A stretch of DNA of 64,000 nt, from positions 124,001-188,000 of the forward strand of contig NZ_JACYXZ010000003.1 of the NCBI RefSeq assembly GCF_014842875.1, given 5' to 3'. Numbering within the stretch: position 1 is the stretch's first letter; the number at the start of each line of letters is the position of its first letter. The notes below the pieces were generated by a model, which had not been told where the DNA came from, did no database searches, and saw only the letters and a list, made by a program, of their open reading frames with translations. The DNA comes from Nocardioides donggukensis. Its GTDB lineage: Bacteria; Actinomycetota; Actinomycetes; Propionibacteriales; Nocardioidaceae. This document shows, one piece after another, positions 26,358-35,138 of this stretch. A program made the position numbers and the translations under genes.

Positions 26358-28493
26358 GTGACCGAAACGCTCATCCGTCTCGAAGATCCGGGCGACGCCG
26401 AGCTGATCTCGGCCGTCCGCGGTGGGGACGTGTCCGCGTACGGCGCGCTGTTCGAACGGCACGTGGGCGCGGCCCGCCGGCTGGCGAGGCAGCTGGTGAG
26501 CGCCGGCGACGCCGACGACCTGGTCTCGGACGCCTTCGCCAAGGTCCTGCGCGTGCTCCAGGCCGGAGGCGGGCCGGACGTCGCCTTCCGCGCCTACCTG
26601 CTGACCGCCGTACGCCGCCTGCACGTCGACCGGATCCGGGCCACCTCGCGGTTGCAGACCACCGACGACATGGAGGCCTTCGACCCGGGGGTGCCGTTCC
26701 GGGACACCGCGGTCGAGGGCTTCGAGAACGCCGCCGCGGCCAGGGCCTTCGCCTCGCTGCCGGAGCGCTGGCAGCTCGTGCTGTGGCACACCGAGGTGGA
26801 GGGTCAGAAGCCCGCCGAGGTGGGTGAGCTGCTCGGCATGAGCGCCAACTCGGTCTCGGCGCTCGCCTACCGGGCCCGCGAGGGGCTGCGCCAGGCCTTC
26901 CTCACCTCGCATGCCGAGACCCTCGACGAGGCCGAGTGCCGCTGGACCCACGAGCACCTCGGCGCCTACGTGCGCAAGGGCGCCTCGAAGCGGGACGCGG
27001 CCAAGGTCGAGCAGCACCTCGACGGCTGCCGGTCCTGCATGGGCGTCTACCTCGAGCTGGTCGAGGTCAACTCGAACCTCTCCGGCATCCTCGCCCCGCT
27101 GCTCCTGGGTGCGGCCGCGAGCGGCTACCTGGCGGCGGGCGGCGCGGTCAAGGGCGGTCTGCTGCTCGCGGCGTTCGGCCGGACCAAGGAGTTCGTGGCG
27201 GCGAACACGCAGGCCGCCGCCGTCGGCGGCGTGGTCACCGCCACCGCGGTGGTCGGCCTGACGATCGCCGTCGTCGCGAACGGTAATGAGCGGATCCTCG
27301 CGGAGCCGTCGAACCAGGCCGTTGCCCCCGCGGCGACGCCCGATGCCGGCACCGCCGACGAGTCCGTCACCCCGGACACCGACGCCCGCAAGGGTCGCGC
27401 GGAGCGTCGCCGGGACCGCGAGGAGCGGGCCGAGCGACGCGACCGCACCCGGCCTGACGAGCGCACGGCACCGCCGCTGGCCGCGCAGGAACCACCGGGC
27501 GACGCGCCCGTCGACGCGGTCACCGACGCCGCACCGGTGGTCGCCGGCGACGGCGCCACCCAGCCGACGGGCTCGGCCGGGACGGGTACGGGAAGCGGGA
27601 CCGGGGACAACACCGGGACCGGCACCGGGAACGGCAACGGGACCGGCAACGGGACTGGCACAGGGACCGGCAACGGGAACGGGAACGGCACGGGGAACGG
27701 GAACGGCACCGGCACGGGGAACGGGAACGGGAACGGGAACGGGAACGGGAACGGGAACGGCACGGGCACTGGCACCGGCGAAGACGGCGGCACCGGCACC
27801 GGCGAAGACGGCGGCACCGGCACCGGCGAAGACGGCGGCACCGGCACCGGCGAAGACGGCGGAACCGGCACCGGCGAAGACGGCGGCACCGGCGAAGACG
27901 GCGGCACCGGAACCGGCGAGGACGGCGGAACCGGTGGAGACGGCGGAACCGGTGGAGACGGCGGAACCGGTGGAGACGGCGGAGACGGCGGCGGAGACGG
28001 CGGAGACGGCGGAGACGGCGGAGACGGCGGAGACGGCGGAGACGGCGGCAACGACGGCGGCAACGACGACGGCGGCAACGACGGCGGCGACGGAGACGGC
28101 CAGCCGACAAGCGATCTGACGTTGCTCCCGATCGAGTCCGCGGTCTCGGTCGGAGCCTCGCTGGCGATCGGTCCCTTCCCGGTCGACGTGGCGGTGCTCA
28201 AGCTGTCCACGACCGGCATCCCGGCCGGCGCCGAGATCCACGCTCGCCTGGACATCACGGGCAGCAACGCCTTCAACGCGATCATCGACAACGACCTGCT
28301 GCCCAGCCAGTGCCAGCGGGCGGACAGCAAGTTGGTCACGTGCACTGTCTCGGAGGAGTCCCCGGACGTGCTGCTGCCGGTCGTCTCCCGGGCTCAGGGA
28401 GGACGGCTCGACGTGGTTGCCGTGCCGGTGGGCTTCACGGATTCCGACGAGACGAACAACACGCAGTCGTGGACAGTGAGGCAGGACGACTAA
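26358..28493 (+). CDS. ECF sigma factor fused to zinc finger, membrane segment, Gly-rich repeats and CARDB-like domain
   Basis: 711 residues. Order: sigma region 2 (about 13-97, [17 protein letters not shown]), region 4 (about 125-185, [21 protein letters not shown]), an anti-sigma-like ZAS zinc finger (His220-x3-Cys224-x2-Cys227), an Ala/Gly hydrophobic stretch (241-273) and a membrane helix (287-307). After these come a strongly charged Arg/Glu/Asp segment (341-369), a Gly/Thr/Asn/Asp/Glu repeat region (about 406-590) and a C-terminal beta domain (about 593-711) ending [13 protein letters not shown], as in CARDB/DUF11-like adhesion domains. The layout suggests a sigma factor tethered to the membrane with its own anti-sigma domain and an outside sensor. 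With one helix the C-terminus is outside; if 241-273 also spans, topology changes. Actinobacterial ECF groups with such fused extensions are known (I recall ECF52/53); the repeat region is unusual. Confidence 0.82.
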   Translation: MTETLIRLEDPGDAELISAVRGGDVSAYGALFERHVGAARRLARQLVSAGDADDLVSDAFAKVLRVLQAGGGPDVAFRAYLLTAVRRLHVDRIRATSRLQTTDDMEAFDPGVPFRDTAVEGFENAAAARAFASLPERWQLVLWHTEVEGQKPAEVGELLGMSANSVSALAYRAREGLRQAFLTSHAETLDEAECRWTHEHLGAYVRKGASKRDAAKVEQHLDGCRSCMGVYLELVEVNSNLSGILAPLLLGAAASGYLAAGGAVKGGLLLAAFGRTKEFVAANTQAAAVGGVVTATAVVGLTIAVVANGNERILAEPSNQAVAPAATPDAGTADESVTPDTDARKGRAERRRDREERAERRDRTRPDERTAPPLAAQEPPGDAPVDAVTDAAPVVAGDGATQPTGSAGTGTGSGTGDNTGTGTGNGNGTGNGTGTGTGNGNGNGTGNGNGTGTGNGNGNGNGNGNGNGTGTGTGEDGGTGTGEDGGTGTGEDGGTGTGEDGGTGTGEDGGTGEDGGTGTGEDGGTGGDGGTGGDGGTGGDGGDGGGDGGDGGDGGDGGDGGDGGNDGGNDDGGNDGGDGDGQPTSDLTLLPIESAVSVGASLAIGPFPVDVAVLKLSTTGIPAGAEIHARLDITGSNAFNAIIDNDLLPSQCQRADSKLVTCTVSEESPDVLLPVVSRAQGGRLDVVAVPVGFTDSDETNNTQSWTVRQDD
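27576..28092 (+). repeat. Intragenic low-complexity repeat of the sigma fusion gene
   Basis: Three blocks follow each other: Gly-Thr/Gly-Asn dipeptide coding (about 27576-27775), a 24-bp unit coding GEDGGTGT repeated several times (27778-27930), and a 9-bp GGCGGAGAC unit coding GGD (about 27930-28080). The reading frame stays open throughout. Such arrays expand and contract easily. Confidence 0.85.
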
Positions 28494-28496
28494 CCT
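28491..28496 (+). promoter_or_regulatory. -10 element TAACCT of aroA, overlapping the upstream stop
   Basis: It ends 8 nt before the aroA GTG and its TAA is the stop codon of the sigma fusion. aroA is thus likely to be transcribed independently as a leaderless mRNA. Confidence 0.6.
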
Positions 28497-28503
28497 GCAG
28501 CGT

Positions 28504-29793
28504 GTGACGACAAGCTCTCCCTGGCCCGCGCCGCGCGCCCGCACGCCGGTTGACCTCACCGTCACCCTGCCGGGGTCGAAGTCGCTCACGAACCGGGCCC
28601 TGGTGCTGGCCGCGATCGCCGACGGCCCCTCCGTCGTACGCCGTGCCCTCCGCTCGCGCGACACCTCGCTCATGGCGGGAGCGCTGACCGCCCTCGGGTC
28701 GCACGTCGAGACCGGGGGCGAGGACTGGGTCGTCACCCCGGGACCGTTCGACCGCGATGCCGCCGTGGACTGCGGCCTGGCCGGCACCGTGATGCGGTTC
28801 GTGCCGCCGGTGGCCGCGCTCGCACACGGGTCCATCGACTTCGACGGGGACGCGCACATGCGCAACCGCCCCATCGGCGAGGTGCTGGCGGCGCTGCGCA
28901 GCCTGGGCGTCGCGGTCTCCGACGGCGACCGGCTGCCCTTCCGGGTCACCGGCGCGGGACGCGTGCGCGGCGGTCGGGTGGTCATCGACGCCTCCGCCAG
29001 CTCCCAGTTCGTCTCGGCACTGCTGCTGGCCGGCGCCCGCTACGAGCAGGGCGTCGACGTCCGGCACGACGGCAAGCCGGTCCCCTCGCTCCCCCACATC
29101 GACATGACCGTGGCGATGCTGCGCGAGCACGGCGTCGAGGTCGACGACGCCGACCCGCACCGGTGGACGGTGGCACCGGGCCCGGTCGCCGCGCGGGACC
29201 ACCTGATCGAGCCGGACCTCTCCAACGCGGGTCCGTTTCTGGCGCTGGCCGCGCTCTCGGGGGGCTCGGTGACGGTGCGGGACTGGCCGCGGCACACGAC
29301 CCAGGCCGGCGACGCGCTCCGCGGGATCCTCACCGAGATGGGCTGCTCCGCGGACCTCTCCGACGCCGGTCTCACGGTCACCGGGCCGGACCGGCTGCAG
29401 GGTGTCGACCTCGACCTGCACGACGTGGGCGAGCTGGCGCCCGTGGTCGCCGCTCTGTGCGCGCTGGCCGACGGGCCCACCCACCTGCGCGGGATCGCCC
29501 ACATCCGCGGCCACGAGACCGACCGGCTGGCCGCCCTCGCGACCGAGCTCGGCGGCCTCGGCGCCGACGTCACCGAGCACGACGACGGGCTCTCGCTCCG
29601 GCCGGCCACGCTGCACGGCGGGGTCTTCGGCACCTACGCCGACCACCGCATGGCGCACGCAGGCGTGGTCGTCGGCGCCGCTGTCGACGGCGTGCTGGTC
29701 GAGGACGTCGCCACGACCGCCAAGACGTTCCCCGACTTCGCGGCGTTCTGGGCGGGCCTGCTCGAGGAGAGCCCCGCCGGCAGGGCCGGGTGA
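28504..29793 (+). CDS. aroA: 3-phosphoshikimate 1-carboxyvinyltransferase (EPSP synthase)
   Basis: Joins shikimate-3-phosphate and phosphoenolpyruvate, step six of the shikimate pathway. 429 residues with [16 protein letters not shown] (22-37, phosphate-binding), GLAGTVMRF (about 93), the HMRNRPI segment, and [14 protein letters not shown] near the C-terminus. The length is usual. The GTG at 28504 has no ribosome binding site but a -10 hexamer 8 nt upstream. rsgA follows after 7 nt, as in mycobacteria. Confidence 0.96.
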   Translation: MTTSSPWPAPRARTPVDLTVTLPGSKSLTNRALVLAAIADGPSVVRRALRSRDTSLMAGALTALGSHVETGGEDWVVTPGPFDRDAAVDCGLAGTVMRFVPPVAALAHGSIDFDGDAHMRNRPIGEVLAALRSLGVAVSDGDRLPFRVTGAGRVRGGRVVIDASASSQFVSALLLAGARYEQGVDVRHDGKPVPSLPHIDMTVAMLREHGVEVDDADPHRWTVAPGPVAARDHLIEPDLSNAGPFLALAALSGGSVTVRDWPRHTTQAGDALRGILTEMGCSADLSDAGLTVTGPDRLQGVDLDLHDVGELAPVVAALCALADGPTHLRGIAHIRGHETDRLAALATELGGLGADVTEHDDGLSLRPATLHGGVFGTYADHRMAHAGVVVGAAVDGVLVEDVATTAKTFPDFAAFWAGLLEESPAGRAG

Positions 29794-29800
29794 GCCGCAC

Positions 29801-30790
29801 GTGAGCGGGCGCTACTCCGACCACGACCACGAGCACTACGAGCGTCCCCGGCGCCGGACCCGGCCGCGCACCAAGGAGCGACCCACGTACGCCGACGCCG
29901 TCGACGGCCTCGTCCTGACCGTCGACCGCGGCCGCTGGACCCTGCTCGTCGACGGACGCACCGTCACCGCCATGAAGTCGCGCCCGCTCGGCCGCAAGGG
30001 GGTCGTGGTCGGGGACCGGGTCAGGGTCGTCGGGGACACCTCCGGCGCCGACGGCTCGCTCGCCCGGATCGTGGAGGTCGCGCCGCGCACCACCACGCTG
30101 CGACGCACCGCCGACGACGACGACCCCGTGGAGCGGGTCATCGTCGCCAACGCCACCCAGCTGGTGGTGGTCGCCGCCCTGGCCGACCCCGAGCCGCGGC
30201 CGCGGCTGATCGACCGCGCCCTCGTGGCGGCGTACGACGCGGGGATGCGGCCGATCCTGTGCCTCACCAAGGCCGACCTCGCCGACCCCGAGACCCTGCT
30301 CACCACCTACCGGTCGCTCGGCGTGCCGTACGTCGTCACCCGCCGTGGCGCGGACCCGGCACCGGTGCGCGAGGTGCTCGCCGGCGAGACCAGCGTGCTC
30401 GTCGGGCACAGCGGTGTGGGCAAGTCGACCCTCGTCAACGCGCTGGTGCCCGACGCCGACCGGGAGGTCGGGCACGTCAACGCGGTCACCGGCCGGGGCC
30501 GGCACACCTCGACCTCGGCGTACCTCATGCCGCTCCCCCACCAGGCCGGCTGGATCATCGACACGCCCGGCATCCGGTCGTTCGGGCTGGCCCACGTGGA
30601 GCCCGAGCGGCTGATCGGGGCGTTCCCGGACCTCGAGGAGCTCACCGAGGACTGTCCGCGGGGCTGCAGCCACGGAGCCGGGGAGCCCGAGTGCGGCCTC
30701 GACGACGCCCTGGCGGCCGGGCACGCCGACCCACTGCGGGTCGAGTCGTTCCGGAGGCTGCTCGCGGCGCGCGAGGCCTCGGCGGACTGA
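29801..30790 (+). CDS. rsgA: Ribosome small subunit-dependent GTPase RsgA
   Basis: Circularly permuted GTPase that checks late 30S subunit assembly. 329 residues: a histidine/arginine-rich N-terminus (about 1-30), an OB domain (about 35-100), the permuted G4 motif LTKADL, then G1 GHSGVGKST, the switch region with GRGRHTST, G3 DTPGIRSFG, and a C-terminal zinc finger CPRGCSHGAGEPECGL. The GTG at 29801 lies 7 nt after the aroA stop. It converges on a DUF2231 gene with a gap of only 4 nt. Confidence 0.94.
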   Translation: MSGRYSDHDHEHYERPRRRTRPRTKERPTYADAVDGLVLTVDRGRWTLLVDGRTVTAMKSRPLGRKGVVVGDRVRVVGDTSGADGSLARIVEVAPRTTTLRRTADDDDPVERVIVANATQLVVVAALADPEPRPRLIDRALVAAYDAGMRPILCLTKADLADPETLLTTYRSLGVPYVVTRRGADPAPVREVLAGETSVLVGHSGVGKSTLVNALVPDADREVGHVNAVTGRGRHTSTSAYLMPLPHQAGWIIDTPGIRSFGLAHVEPERLIGAFPDLEELTEDCPRGCSHGAGEPECGLDDALAAGHADPLRVESFRRLLAAREASAD

Positions 30791-30794
30791 CCTG

Positions 30795-31271
30795 TCAGCC
30801 CCAGATCGAGCGGGCCCCGGCCTCCCCGGTCTGGATCGTCATCAGGATCAGCGAGACCGCGAAGATCGCCAGCATCGCCACGAGCGACCACTCGATCAGG
30901 GGGGCGTGCTTGCCCCGGGCGCCCCGCCCGGACGCCAGGGCGGAGGGGCCACCGAGCCCCCAGGCCGCCAGCAGCACGACCGCGACGAAGATGATCGTCA
31001 GCCAGAGCAGGACCTCGGCCCGCTCCTCGTGGAGCTGGATCACCGTCGACCGCTCGTCCGGGAAGCGCTCCTTGACGAAGTCCCGCCCCGAGAAGTACGC
31101 GACCAGCACCGACCCGAGGGCCGCCAGCGCCGCGCCGGCCATGGGCCACCGGGTGGCCCACCGCCACCGTGGGACGGCGGCGTAGAGACCCGCCAGCACG
31201 GCCGCGATCGGGATCAGCACCACGGCCGCGTGCACCACGAGCGGGTGCAGCGGAAGGCCATTGATGTCCAT
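30795..31271 (-). CDS. DUF2231 family membrane protein
   Basis: 158 residues with four membrane helices and the family signature LPLHPLVVHAAVVLIPIA at the N-terminus (the LHP-VH histidines suggest metal or heme binding in relatives). Other helices are MAGAALAALGSVLVAYF, LLWLTIIFVAVVLLAAWGL and SLVAMLAIFAVSLILMTI. The function is unknown. TAGGGT (31279-31284) ends 8 nt before the ATG, indicating a leaderless mRNA, back to back with the hisN promoter. Confidence 0.88.
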   Translation of the reverse strand: MDINGLPLHPLVVHAAVVLIPIAAVLAGLYAAVPRWRWATRWPMAGAALAALGSVLVAYFSGRDFVKERFPDERSTVIQLHEERAEVLLWLTIIFVAVVLLAAWGLGGPSALASGRGARGKHAPLIEWSLVAMLAIFAVSLILMTIQTGEAGARSIWG

Positions 31272-31325
31272 GGGGTGCACCCTAGGCCAGCCGGCGTCCC
31301 GAGCACGGGGAATAGCCTGTGTGTC

Positions 31326-32216
31326 ATGCCGACCGACTTCACCGACGACCTGCGCCTCGCGCACGTGCTGGCCGACGACGCCGACTCGACCACCACGGCA
31401 CGGTTCCGGGCCCTGGACCTGCACGTGATGAGCAAGCCGGACCTCACCCCCGTGACCGACGCGGACCAGGCCGTCGAGGAGGGGATCCGGCGCACCCTCT
31501 CCCGGGTCCGCTCGCGCGACGCGGTGCTCGGCGAGGAGATGGGCTCCAGCGGCCACAGCCAGCGGCAGTGGGTGATCGACCCGATCGACGGCACCAAGAA
31601 CTTCGTGCGCGGCGTCCCGGTGTGGGCCACGCTGATCGCCCTGGTCGTCGACGAGGAGGTCGTGGCCGGCGTGGTCTCCGCGCCCCAGCTGCAGCGGCGC
31701 TGGTGGGCCTCCCGCGACAACGGCGCGTGGACCGGCAAGTCGCTGCTCAAGGCCACCCAGTGCCACACCTCCGACGTCCGCCGCCTCGAGGACGCCTCGC
31801 TGTCGTACTCGTCGCTGTCCGGCTGGGAGCAGCGGGGCCGGTCGGAGGACTTCCAGTCGCTGGCCCGACGCTGCTGGCGGACCCGGGCGTACGGCGACTT
31901 CTGGTCCTACATGCTCCTGGCCGAGGGTGCCGTCGACCTGGCCGCCGAGCCGGAGCTCGAGCTCTACGACATGGCCGCGCTGGACGTCATCGTCCGGGAG
32001 GCCGGAGGCCAGTTCAGCGCCCTCGACGGGACCCCCGGACCGTTCGGCGGCAACGCCGTCGCCAGCAACGGTCACCTCCACGAGGCGGCGCTGGCGTTCC
32101 TGGGCTCGGTGGACGGCGACGACCCCGACTCCCCCCGCTCGGCCGGTGGATCGGTGCACGACCTCAGGTCGCGACGGACCCCGGCGGGCAAGGGTGACGA
32201 GCCTCCCCTGGGCTGA
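31326..32216 (+). CDS. hisN: Histidinol-phosphatase, inositol monophosphatase family
   Basis: 296 residues of the Mg-dependent phosphatase superfamily: metal-binding GEEMG, DPIDGTKNF and the C-terminal YDMAALDVIVREAGG. Its place after rsgA and its similarity to actinobacterial HisN support histidinol-phosphate phosphatase in histidine synthesis; a general inositol monophosphatase is the alternative. The last 30 residues are a disordered Pro/Gly/Ser tail. TAGCCT (31313-31318) is 8 nt before the ATG, consistent with a leaderless mRNA. Confidence 0.85.
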   Translation: MPTDFTDDLRLAHVLADDADSTTTARFRALDLHVMSKPDLTPVTDADQAVEEGIRRTLSRVRSRDAVLGEEMGSSGHSQRQWVIDPIDGTKNFVRGVPVWATLIALVVDEEVVAGVVSAPQLQRRWWASRDNGAWTGKSLLKATQCHTSDVRRLEDASLSYSSLSGWEQRGRSEDFQSLARRCWRTRAYGDFWSYMLLAEGAVDLAAEPELELYDMAALDVIVREAGGQFSALDGTPGPFGGNAVASNGHLHEAALAFLGSVDGDDPDSPRSAGGSVHDLRSRRTPAGKGDEPPLG

Positions 32217-32293
32217 GCCGGCACGCCTCTATCCAAGTGACGGCTCGCCCGGATAGCGTTCCTCCACGAGGCGGACGAACTCCAGGAGGTCGC

Positions 32294-32725
32294 ATGCGCA
32301 TCAACGACGTGCTCAAGGGCAAGGCCCGACAGGACGTGGTCACGGTCGGCCCGGACTCGGGTGTGCGGGAGCTGATCGGGCTGCTGGCCGAGCACAACCT
32401 GGGAGCCCTCATCGTCAGTCAGGACGGCACCTCGGTGGACGGGATCGTGTCCGAGCGGGACGTGGTGCGCAGCCTGCACGACGACGAGGCGCTGCTGGAT
32501 GGGCCCGTGTCGGCGATCATGACCACGACCGTGCAGACCTGCGAGGGGTCCACCCACGTGGACGAGCTCATGCACATCATGACCGAGCACCGGATCCGGC
32601 ACGTCCCGGTGCTCACCGAGGGCAGGCTCACTGGCATCATCAGCATCGGCGACGTGGTCAAGAGCCGGATCGGCGAACTCGAGTTCGAGCGCGACCAGCT
32701 CGACCACTACGTGCACCAGACCTGA
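32294..32725 (+). CDS. CBS-domain pair protein
   Basis: 143 residues made of two CBS motifs (about 7-60 and 75-130; DVVTVGPDSGVRELIGLL...GIVSERDVVRSL, and MHIMTEHRIRHVPVLTEGRLTGIISIGDVV). CBS pairs bind adenosyl compounds and report energy state. No catalytic domain is attached. The ATG at 32294 has a strong AGGAGG (32284-32289). An FKBP gene follows after 14 nt. Confidence 0.9.
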   Translation: MRINDVLKGKARQDVVTVGPDSGVRELIGLLAEHNLGALIVSQDGTSVDGIVSERDVVRSLHDDEALLDGPVSAIMTTTVQTCEGSTHVDELMHIMTEHRIRHVPVLTEGRLTGIISIGDVVKSRIGELEFERDQLDHYVHQT

Positions 32726-32739
32726 GCCGAGAGGACCCC

Positions 32740-33108
32740 GTGGACAAGCCTGAGATCGACTTCCCCGACTTCCCGCCCCCGGACGACCTGGTCGCCAACG
32801 ACCTCCTCGCCGGAGAGGGCACCGAGGCGGTCTCCGGCAGCACGGTCACCGTGCACTACGTCGGGGTGGCGCACTCGACGGGCGAGGAGTTCGACGCCTC
32901 GTACAACCGCGGCGAGCCGCTGCGGTTCCGGCTCGGCGCCGGCCAGGTCATCGCCGGCTGGGAGGCCGGAGTCCAGGGCATGCGGGTCGGCGGCCGACGC
33001 CAGCTCGTGATCCCGCCGCACCTCGGGTACGGCGACCGGGGCGCCGGCGGCGTGATCGCCGGTGGCGAGACGCTGATCTTCGTGGTGGACCTGGTCTCGG
33101 TCTCCTGA
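32740..33108 (+). CDS. FKBP-type peptidyl-prolyl isomerase
   Basis: 122 residues. The FKBP fold covers nearly the whole protein: VTVHYVGVAHSTGEEFDASYNRGEP, then VIAGWEAGVQGMRVGGRRQLVIPPHLGYGDRG, and LIFVVDLV at the end. No signal peptide, so it acts in the cytoplasm. The GTG at 32740 has GAGAGGA upstream. It is cotranscribed with the CBS gene and ends in a hairpin terminator. Confidence 0.93.
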   Translation: MDKPEIDFPDFPPPDDLVANDLLAGEGTEAVSGSTVTVHYVGVAHSTGEEFDASYNRGEPLRFRLGAGQVIAGWEAGVQGMRVGGRRQLVIPPHLGYGDRGAGGVIAGGETLIFVVDLVSVS

Positions 33109-33126
33109 CCCGGCGCGGCGCCGGGT
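33108..33126 (+). terminator. Hairpin terminator after the FKBP gene
   Basis: ACCCGGCG pairs with CGCCGGGT around a short loop and is followed by CCTTCC. The hairpin begins at the last base of the stop codon. Confidence 0.65.
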
Positions 33127-33188
33127 CCTTCCTGTCAGCCCTGGCCGCCCACTCTTGACCGCCCAACCCTGGGGGTCAGCCCTGCCTG

Positions 33189-33428
33189 TCAGCCCTCGCC
33201 GGCGACCCGCGCCGTCAGCCCACCGAGCGCGACGACGTCACCGGGCACCAGCTGGCGGCCACGACGGGTCTCGACCTCGCCGTTGACGCTCACCGCGCCG
33301 TCCGCGGTGACGAGCTTGGCGTCCGAGCCGTTCTCGATCAGGTTCGCCAGCTTCAGGAACTGGCCGAGCCGGATCGACCGGTCACGGATGGGCACGTCCA
33401 CGGGTTCGCCGCTCGGCTGCTCGCTCAC
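33189..33428 (-). CDS. S4-domain RNA-binding protein
   Basis: 79 residues forming a single S4 domain of the YaaA/RlbA type: IRLGQFLKLANLIENGSDAKLVTADGAVSVNGEVETRRGRQLVPGDVV. Such proteins bind structured RNA or ribosomes. The GTG at 33428 (VSEQPSGEP) is the first in-frame start after the upstream repeat cluster. Confidence 0.88.
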   Translation of the reverse strand: MSEQPSGEPVDVPIRDRSIRLGQFLKLANLIENGSDAKLVTADGAVSVNGEVETRRGRQLVPGDVVALGGLTARVAGEG

Positions 33429-33457
33429 CCCGCCATTGTGCCCGCACCCGGCCCGAC

Positions 33458-33847
33458 GGTGGTCGAGAGGCCGCCAGACCCGTCTCGAGACCTCCGGGGG
33501 TTTCGAGACGCTCGCTGGCGCTCGCTCCTCTACCACCGAGCGACGCTCGCTCCACTACCGTCCAGGCCCCTGCCCGGTGGTCGAGGAGGGCCGCCAGGCC
33601 CGTCTCGAGACCCCCGCGAGTGGTTTCGAGACGCTCGCTGGCGCTCGCTCCTCAACCACCGAGCGGCGCTCGCTCCTCAACCACCGGGTGGCGCTCGCTC
33701 CTCAACCTCCGAGTGGTTTCGAGACGCTCGCTGGCGCTCGCTCCTCAACCACCGAGCGACGCTCGCTCCTCAACCACCGCGGGTTTCGAGACGCTCGCTG
33801 GCGCTCGCTCCTCAACCACCGGGGGCGCTCGCTCCTCAACCACCGGG
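33458..33847. repeat. Dispersed repeat cluster A (TTTCGAGACGCTCGCTGGCG family)
   Basis: Four nearly identical copies of a unit of about 38 bp begin near 33500, 33622, 33715 and 33782: TTTCGAGACGCTCGCTGGCG followed by CTCGCTCCTCAACCACCG. Shorter partial units (GGCGCTCGCTCCTCAACCACC) fill the spaces. The cluster occupies the whole 437-bp gap between the S4 gene and the DUF445 gene; no credible gene lies in it. A second cluster lies at 47434-47639, in the opposite orientation for its best copy. Confidence 0.85.
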
Positions 33848-33865
33848 CGGGCGGGCGGCCGGCCC

Positions 33866-35125
33866 TCATCCGAGGAGGACGGCGAAGGTGTGGATGAGCA
33901 CCCCGACCAGGCCGCCGACGATGGTGCCGTTGATCCGGATGAACTGCAGGTCGCGACCGACGTGCAGCTCGATCCGCCGGGAGGCCTCCTGGCCGTCCCA
34001 CCGCTCGATCGTGTGCGTGATCACCGTGGTCAGCTCCGCGCCGTAGCGCGACACCGCGAAGACAGCGACGTCCTCGAACAGCCCGTCCAGCCGCTCGCGC
34101 AGCTCCGCGTCGGTGGTGACCCTGCCGGCCAGGGCGACCAGCTCCGCGGTGAGCCGCTCCTTGAGGGGCCCGCTGGGGTCGCGGAGCGCCTCGAGCAGGG
34201 CGGTCCGGAACGCCTTCCACAGCGAGATCGCGGTGGCCGGGAACTGCGGGTGCTCCAGCAGCCGCAGCTTGAGGTTCTCGGCGCGCTCCTGGGTGTCGGG
34301 GTTGGTGAGCAGGTCCTGGCCGAGCTGGGCAAGCATCGAGTCGAGCGCCAGCCGGGCCCGGTGCCGCGGGTCGTCGCGGATGTCGCCCAGCCAGCGGATC
34401 GCCTCGGCGTGCAGGCGCGTCGTCACCGCCTCGTTCAACCGCTCCGGCGCCCACCACGGAGCCCGCTCGGTCAGGACGTCGGCGAAGGTCTCCTGGTTGT
34501 CGGTGAGCCAGTCGTACATCTCCTCCAGGGCCAGGTCGACCACCCCGTGGTGCAGGTCGTCACGGACCGCCTCGGTGACGAAGCTGCCGAGGATCGGCGA
34601 GATCGGCTCCTCCCGGAACCGCGGCACCAGCGCCTGCTCCACGAACTCCGCGATGTGGTGGTCGCGGACCGTGTCCAGGCCGATGGCGGCCACGTCGGTG
34701 ACCTCGTCGACCACGCGCCGGGCGTGCTCGGGCTGCGAGGCCCAGCGACCCAGCCGCATCGCCACCCGTGCGGCGCGGGTGCGCTCGCGGACGATGTCCT
34801 CCTGCAGGAAGTTCTCCCCCACGAACTCCTCGAGCCCGCGGCCGAGGTCGTCCTTGCGGCGCGGGATCAGCGCGGTGTGCGGGATCGGCAGCCCGAGCGG
34901 GTGCCGGAACAGCGCGGTCACCGCGAACCAGTCCGCGATCGCGCCCACCATGCTCGCCTCGGCTCCGGCGTTGACGAAGCCGAGCCACCCGTCGGTGCCG
35001 CGGGTGAGGACGTAGACGACCGCCGCGAACAGCAGCAGACCCAGCGCGACCGCACGCATCCGCCGCAGGGCGGAGGCCCGGGCGGCGTCGGCATCCGGCT
35101 CCGGCGTGATCAGGGGAATCGTCAT
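33866..35125 (-). CDS. DUF445 family membrane protein
   Basis: 419 residues. One membrane helix near the N-terminus (ALGLLLFAAVVYVL) and one at the C-terminus (IRINGTIVGGLVGVLIHTFAVLL) enclose a long helical soluble part, the layout of DUF445 (COG2733). NAGAEASMVGAIADWFAVTALFRHPLGLPIPHTALIP is the conserved family block. The function is unknown. CACAAT (35133-35138) ends 8 nt before the ATG, a leaderless layout. Confidence 0.9.
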   Translation of the reverse strand: MTIPLITPEPDADAARASALRRMRAVALGLLLFAAVVYVLTRGTDGWLGFVNAGAEASMVGAIADWFAVTALFRHPLGLPIPHTALIPRRKDDLGRGLEEFVGENFLQEDIVRERTRAARVAMRLGRWASQPEHARRVVDEVTDVAAIGLDTVRDHHIAEFVEQALVPRFREEPISPILGSFVTEAVRDDLHHGVVDLALEEMYDWLTDNQETFADVLTERAPWWAPERLNEAVTTRLHAEAIRWLGDIRDDPRHRARLALDSMLAQLGQDLLTNPDTQERAENLKLRLLEHPQFPATAISLWKAFRTALLEALRDPSGPLKERLTAELVALAGRVTTDAELRERLDGLFEDVAVFAVSRYGAELTTVITHTIERWDGQEASRRIELHVGRDLQFIRINGTIVGGLVGVLIHTFAVLLG

Positions 35126-35138
35126 CGCTGGGATTGTG

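Noticed and set aside
33458..33847. Possible CRISPR array
   Set aside because: Repeat units differ in length, spacing is irregular and spacers are themselves parts of the repeat; no cas gene is present.
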